Part shown: positions 7,164 to 9,949 of the stretch, piece after piece | Layout of the letters: each line of letters begins with the position of its first letter | How positions within the stretch are numbered: position 1 is the stretch's first letter | Origin: Flavobacteriales bacterium | GTDB lineage: Bacteria; Bacteroidota; Bacteroidia; Flavobacteriales; UA16 | NCBI GenBank assembly: GCA_030831885.1 | Contig: JAURKF010000186.1 | Location: forward strand, 1-9,949 | DNA length: 9,949 nt | Direction: 5' to 3' | Notes under the pieces: generated by a model | Seen by the model: only the letters and a program-made list of their open reading frames with translations | What the model was told of the DNA's origin: nothing | Databases searched by the model: none | Translations under genes and position numbers: made by a program

Positions 7164-7191
7164 GTACTTCGTAATTTGTAATTCGTACTTA
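7164..7191. repeat. Four GTA(A/C)TT(C/T)-type heptamers
   Basis: Four consecutive 7-mers read GTACTTC, GTAATTT, GTAATTC, GTACTTA. They follow composite repeat copy B, as the 6455 array follows copy A. Confidence 0.65.
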
Positions 7192-7199
7192 ACTCTCCG

Positions 7200-7222
7200 T
7201 TAACCGAGCGAAGCCGAGGTTC
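7200..7222. repeat. Single unit of the 24-bp GAGCGAAGCCGAG family
   Basis: It shares CCGAGCGAAGCCGAGG with the array at 5548-5619. Its flanking arms are AACC and GGTT (7202-7205 and 7218-7221), where the consensus arms are GACC and GGTC. The pairing between arms is kept although the bases differ. Confidence 0.6.
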
Positions 7223-7289
7223 CATATCTTCGTCCCCGAATTGCACACGCGCAGTTCACCATGAACGAAAACAAGATTAGCGTTTGCGA

Positions 7290-7440
7290 AGATCCTGTAT
7301 CTGAAAAGTAGAAATTTCAATACCTACAGGGAGCACAAGCAAACGCCTACGTTAAAAGCGTGGGCGTTGCTTTGCTTTGTAGGTAAGGGCTTCGACTCCC
7401 TCAGATACGAGCATGGCAACTGTCCCACGCTGATTTTTTT
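7290..7440 (+). ncRNA. Candidate structured RNA with nested stems and its own terminator
   Basis: No protein fits here, but four pairings nest or follow in order. P1 pairs GTATCTGA (7297-7304) with TCAGATAC (7401-7408). P2 pairs TACCTACA (7321-7328) with TGTAGGTA (7378-7385). P3 is an 11-bp stem, 7342-7352 with 7358-7368, with two T-G wobbles and a TAAAA loop. It extends past a bulged A by pairing 7336-7340 with 7369-7374. A GGG/CCC mini-hairpin lies on the 3' side of the loop between P1 and P2. A terminator hairpin and T7 follow. A TAGCGTTTG box (7278-7286) is one base off the Bacteroidota -7 consensus and would start transcription near 7291. A closing stem, asymmetric bubble and long apical arm recall 6S RNA, but I cannot confirm that family. 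It could instead be a leader of the gene at 7488. Confidence 0.5.
7410..7440 (+). terminator. Intrinsic terminator of the candidate RNA
   Basis: AGCATGG (7410-7416) pairs with CCACGCT (7425-7431) with one A-C mismatch and an 8-nt loop. GA and seven T (7434-7440) follow. It sits 48 bp before the LamG gene start. Confidence 0.6.
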
Positions 7441-7487
7441 ATACCAACCCTGCCGCAGGGACAAGGCAGCACTACAACCTATTTGTT

Positions 7488-9380
7488 ATGAAAAAAACTT
7501 TGTATGTATTTGCTTGGGCGTGCCTCTCGCTACTCGCCCTGCCCGCGGCGGCGCAAGTTCCCGCCTATGTTCCCACCGACGGCCTCGTGGGCTGGTGGCC
7601 TTTTAATGGTAATGCCAACGATGAAAGTGGGAATGGAAATGATGGCACTGTGAATGGTGCGACGCTGACAGAGGATAGGTTTGGGAATGTCAATAGCGCC
7701 TACTACTTTAATGGGCAATCAGATAACATTTCAGTGCCACATTCGAATTCTATCGCAATAACAAATGATTTAACAATTTCAGTCTGGAAGAATAGCAGCG
7801 GAAATACTGGTGGGTATGAAACCTTCGTAAACAAAAGGGGCGGAAATGGTGAGTGGAACTATAGTTTAGGCGCTTCTCATACTTTTGGACCTGGAGGATG
7901 TCCACAAGAAGTTAATAAATATCTTACAGGTCGAAGGAATAATGCCGGTGCACAATATGAATTAAGATTCTCAGATTATTTAGTGTCGGATGACGTAAAT
8001 CAATGGACAAATGTTGTTTTGGTAATTATGAATAACACAGTTCATTTTTATATAAATGGAGATTTAGCAGGAAGTTCTTGTTTTGGAAACAACTTTAGTA
8101 TTCCAAGCATTGATGTTCAAGCTCCGCTGACAATGGGTTCCTGTAACTGCGGTCTTCCAGAATTTTTCCACGGGATTATGGACGACATCGCAATCTACAA
8201 CCGCGCCCTCACCGAACAAGAAATACAAGCACTTTACACCGGCCAATGCCCAACCGTAGCAAGCAACTGCACCTCCCTCCCCTCCAACCTTCAGCAAGGC
8301 CTCGTAGGCTACTGGCCCTTCTGCGGCAACGCTAATGATGAAAGTGGCAATGGCAATGATGGCACCGTCAATGGCGCAATGCTAACGGAGGATCGCTTTG
8401 GGAATGCGAATGCGGCGTATGATTTTGATGGAGTGGATGATTTTATCGTAGTTCAAGATGATTCGTCGTTGCGACCTGATCATATTTCGTTGATGGTTTG
8501 GTTGAAGACCTCGATGATTGAGCCACCGACAACAGCACTTGGAGAACAATCTATCTTAATTTACAAAGGAGATTTTGACAATGCCTCAAATGAACAATAC
8601 GCTCTAGACACTGATTATAGTTTTGGCATAAAGTCCGAGTCCAATTGTATTTCTGGTCAAGGGTGGAACCTTGTAAATTCTGAAAATAACTCAATCATTA
8701 ATGAATGGCATCAGTTCATTGGGGTATTCAATGGTGCTGTCTTGAAGATGTACATAGATTCAGAACTAATCGACTCAATTGATTACACAGGAACGATTGA
8801 TGATTGCGCAGGCGGGGAGCTGTATTTCGGTCAATCATGGAGCTCGTTTCCCTTGAATTTCAACGGCGCCCTAGACGACATCGGCATCTGGAACCGCGCC
8901 CTCACCCCCGAAGAAGTGCAAGAACTCTACACCCTCGATGCGTGCACGTTTACGGTGTACGACACAAGCTATGTAACCATATACGATACACTTACTACCT
9001 ACGAAACCGTGTACGATACCCTCTACACCTACGAGACGATTTACGACACGGTAACTACGTATGTAACGGTTACGGACACACTGCTCATCGACATCACCTT
9101 TGTTGGCTTAGAAGGGCAGCCAAGCTGGTTGAACACGGTAACAGTATTCCCCAACCCTGCCAGCGACCACATCACCATCGACTACGGCAACTTTGCTCTC
9201 ATGGCGGGTTACAATACGGTCATCACCGATGCGGCGGGTGCCACGGTCTACTCTAGTGCGGTCAACAGTCAGCAGGCGTATATCGACATCAATGCGTGGG
9301 GCGTTGCGGGTGTGTACTACCTGAGCATCTATGACGCGAATGGTGCGTTGGTGGCGGTGAGGCACATTGTTCTTGAGTAG
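7488..9380 (+). CDS. Two-LamG-domain protein with T9SS type A sorting domain
   Basis: This 630-residue protein is likely exported by Sec and then moved across the outer membrane by the type IX system. Residues 1-23 are a signal peptide (MKKTLYVFAWACLSLLALPA, then AAQ). Two concanavalin-like LamG domains follow, at about 32-255 and 271-485. Each begins GLVGxWPF and NANDESGNGNDGTVNGA, and each ends DDIxIxNRALTxEExQxLYT. Such domains often bind carbohydrate or act as adhesive modules. Residues about 490-530 are a YDT/YET-rich repeat linker. Residues about 553-630 form the T9SS sorting domain (VFPNPASDHITI to YYLSIYDANGALVAVRHIVLE). The domain edges are G/C-rich while the cores (about 7690-8160 and 8440-8810) are A/T-rich, so the gene is a compositional mosaic. 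The start has an A/T-rich leader and AAAAAA after the ATG. The stop TAG lies inside an AGTGAAAT array. The ligand is unknown. Confidence 0.9.
   Translation: MKKTLYVFAWACLSLLALPAAAQVPAYVPTDGLVGWWPFNGNANDESGNGNDGTVNGATLTEDRFGNVNSAYYFNGQSDNISVPHSNSIAITNDLTISVWKNSSGNTGGYETFVNKRGGNGEWNYSLGASHTFGPGGCPQEVNKYLTGRRNNAGAQYELRFSDYLVSDDVNQWTNVVLVIMNNTVHFYINGDLAGSSCFGNNFSIPSIDVQAPLTMGSCNCGLPEFFHGIMDDIAIYNRALTEQEIQALYTGQCPTVASNCTSLPSNLQQGLVGYWPFCGNANDESGNGNDGTVNGAMLTEDRFGNANAAYDFDGVDDFIVVQDDSSLRPDHISLMVWLKTSMIEPPTTALGEQSILIYKGDFDNASNEQYALDTDYSFGIKSESNCISGQGWNLVNSENNSIINEWHQFIGVFNGAVLKMYIDSELIDSIDYTGTIDDCAGGELYFGQSWSSFPLNFNGALDDIGIWNRALTPEEVQELYTLDACTFTVYDTSYVTIYDTLTTYETVYDTLYTYETIYDTVTTYVTVTDTLLIDITFVGLEGQPSWLNTVTVFPNPASDHITIDYGNFALMAGYNTVITDAAGATVYSSAVNSQQAYIDINAWGVAGVYYLSIYDANGALVAVRHIVLE
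7581..7710 (+). repeat. LamG N-terminal cassette, copy 1 (copy 2 at 8298-8430)
   Basis: The two LamG domains share long, nearly identical protein stretches here (ANDESGNGNDGTVNGA, LTEDRFGN) and clear DNA similarity, while the domain cores that follow share little. Matching C-terminal cassettes lie at 8181-8243 and 8874-8936. Confidence 0.75.
8298..8430 (+). repeat. LamG N-terminal cassette, copy 2
   Basis: Second copy of the conserved opening of the LamG domain, in frame and in direct orientation to copy 1. It is more G/C-rich at third codon positions than copy 1. Confidence 0.75.
8946..9090 (+). repeat. YDT/YET repeat linker before the T9SS domain
   Basis: Within the LamG protein, degenerate repeats of the type (V/I)YDTxxTYET spell out a Thr/Tyr/Asp-rich spacer between the last LamG domain and the sorting domain. 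Tandem TACGA(C/T)AC words show it at the DNA level. Such linkers are common ahead of T9SS domains and may vary in length by slippage. Confidence 0.7.
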
Positions 9381-9412
9381 TGAAATAGTGAAATAGTGAA
9401 GCAGTGAAATAG
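9380..9412. repeat. AGTGAAAT array, copy C
   Basis: Four AGTGAA units (AGTGAAAT twice, then AGTGAAGC and AGTGAAAT) begin within the stop codon of the LamG gene. It belongs to the same family as copies A and B, but without the TCATTTGAATCG tail. Confidence 0.7.
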
Positions 9413-9441
9413 AGGGGCGCGAAGGGCGCCCCTTTTTTTTT
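9413..9441 (+). terminator. Strong intrinsic terminator of the LamG gene
   Basis: GGGGCGC (9414-9420) and GCGCCCC (9426-9432) form a perfect 7-bp stem with a GAAGG loop, plus an outer A-T pair. Nine T follow (9433-9441). It lies 32 bp after the stop codon. Confidence 0.88.
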
Positions 9442-9516
9442 GGGATGTAACCGCAGAGGCTATCCTTTTATTGGAAGTGGGTAGTGCGCAAGGGCGCCGC
9501 GGGCGTTGGGCTTAGA

Positions 9517-9550
9517 ACCCATCCCCCGGCCCAGAGGGAAGGGGTGACCT
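9517..9550 (-). repeat. CCCCTTCCC-type palindromic repeat, copy 1 (inverted)
   Basis: Read on the minus strand it matches the copy at 9609-9648 but lacks six bases (AAGGGG) on the 3' side of the palindrome. A 16-bp segment, ACCCATCCCCCGGCCC, is an exact inverted match to 9633-9648. Confidence 0.75.
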
Positions 9551-9608
9551 TTTTCGTAAAGGGTTTGATTGGAGATGCTAAGTGTCGAAAGCATGAATTT
9601 CAAGAGAA

Positions 9609-9648
9609 GGGTCTCCCCTTCCCATTGGGAAGGGGCCGGGGGATGGGT
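9609..9648 (+). repeat. CCCCTTCCC-type palindromic repeat, copy 2
   Basis: It contains a perfect 9-bp palindrome, CCCCTTCCC-ATT-GGGAAGGGG (9615-9635), followed by CCGGGGGATGGGT. From general knowledge, repeats of this wording are widely scattered in Bacteroidota intergenic DNA. Confidence 0.75.
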
Positions 9649-9713
9649 CGCCTGCCTCACACACGCCCATCGCTTTCGCACTAACCGCGCAAACAAAAAG
9701 AGACACCCTCCCG

Positions 9714-9748
9714 GTACTTCGTACTTACTCATTTATACTTTGTAATTT
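9714..9748. repeat. Five GTA(C/A)TT-type heptamers
   Basis: Five consecutive 7-mers read GTACTTC, GTACTTA, CTCATTT, ATACTTT, GTAATTT. The middle ones are degenerate. This is the longest array of the heptamer family in the window. Confidence 0.55.
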
Positions 9749-9800
9749 CCACCGCTCTTATCAATCCGTAATCAGCCATCCTTCACCCTACCTTTCCCCC

Positions 9801-9949
9801 ATGAAACACATCATCCAAACCAACCAAGCTCCCCTTCCCATTGGCCCCTATTCGCAAGCCGTGAAAGCAAATGCAATGCTCTATACAAGCGGTCAAATTG
9901 CTATTAACCCTATTACTCAGGAATACACTCCCCTCGATGTGGAAGCCGA
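9801..9949 (+). CDS. ridA: RidA family (YjgF/YER057c) enamine/imine deaminase, 3' end outside the window
   Basis: RidA hydrolyses reactive 2-aminoacrylate and related enamines or imines released by PLP enzymes, in the cytoplasm. The first 49 residues show the family opening: TNQAPLPIGPYSQAV, LYTSGQIAINP. The Tyr and Ser-Gly-Gln around the ligand pocket are present. The conserved Arg and Glu near the C-terminus lie beyond the window. About 80 residues are missing. The gene follows a terminator and a repeat-filled gap, so it starts its own transcription unit. Confidence 0.92.
   Translation, partial: MKHIIQTNQAPLPIGPYSQAVKANAMLYTSGQIAINPITQEYTPLDVEA

Larger units (their letters stand above)
9442..9800. 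other. Gene-free intergenic region with repeats
   Basis: No credible gene lies here. It holds two inverted copies of a CCCCTTCCC/GGGGGATGGGT repeat and a heptamer array. Short open frames on both strands arise from the G/C-rich repeats and lack any family signature. The bases just before 9801 must contain the leader of the RidA gene, but no clear promoter was found. Confidence 0.7.

Noticed and set aside
7385..7408. tRNA or tmRNA T-arm (CTTCGACT loop with flanking stem and a 7-bp end pairing to 7297-7303)
   Set aside because: The stem has a mismatch, the TTCGA is shifted by one in the loop, there is no D-arm or anticodon arm, and no CCA-compatible end. The region is better described as an unassigned RNA.
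9460..9732. Open frames on both strands (minus 9460-9732, plus 9484-9684) as hypothetical proteins
   Set aside because: Their translations, such as THPPAPSQWEG and PFPLGRG, come from the CCCCTTCCC palindromic repeats. They have no start context or family signature and overlap each other.

Overview
The window looks like a piece of a Bacteroidota chromosome, most likely from a Flavobacteriia-like lineage. Three things point there. One gene encodes a large secreted protein with a type IX secretion (T9SS) sorting domain. The two conserved hypothetical genes (DUF4159 and DUF2400/TIGR02757) and the ORF6N gene are typical of that phylum. Starts are preceded by A/T-rich leaders rather than Shine-Dalgarno sequences. 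No rRNA or tRNA gene was recognised.

Layout. Bases 2-2739 (+) hold the end of a beta-oxidation operon: a thiolase lacking its N-terminus (fadA), then a complete 594-residue acyl-CoA dehydrogenase (fadE). Bases 2764-6981 are all minus strand and form an accessory patchwork between housekeeping genes. Read 5'->3' on the minus strand this is: a RelB/RelE-like toxin-antitoxin pair; an exported DUF4159 protein; an intact DUF2400 protein; an ORF6N-domain gene broken by one in-frame TGA; a decayed 3' end of a second DUF2400 homologue; and an XRE-nucleotidyltransferase antitoxin with its HepT toxin. Bases 7000-7487 hold interspersed repeats and a candidate structured RNA ending in an intrinsic terminator. 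Bases 7488-9380 (+) encode a two-LamG, T9SS-exported surface or secreted protein followed by a strong terminator. Bases 9442-9800 hold repeats only, and a RidA gene begins at 9801 and runs off the end.

How the parts relate. The fad genes act in one pathway. The two toxin-antitoxin modules sit in DNA with clear signs of turnover. The ORF6N gene lies between an intact DUF2400 gene and a homologous 3'-end remnant, like the scar of an insertion. The RelBE-like pair lies between two direct copies of a composite intergenic repeat. At least four small repeat families occupy the intergenic space: 15-bp AGTGAA arrays, GTAATTC heptamers, 24-bp GAGCGAAGCCGAG units and CCCCTTCCC palindromes.

The observations most worth following up are the candidate RNA at about 7290-7440, the DUF2400 remnant next to the interrupted ORF6N gene, and the XRE-fused antitoxin with a palindrome over its apparent promoter. 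I found no clearly new multi-gene system.
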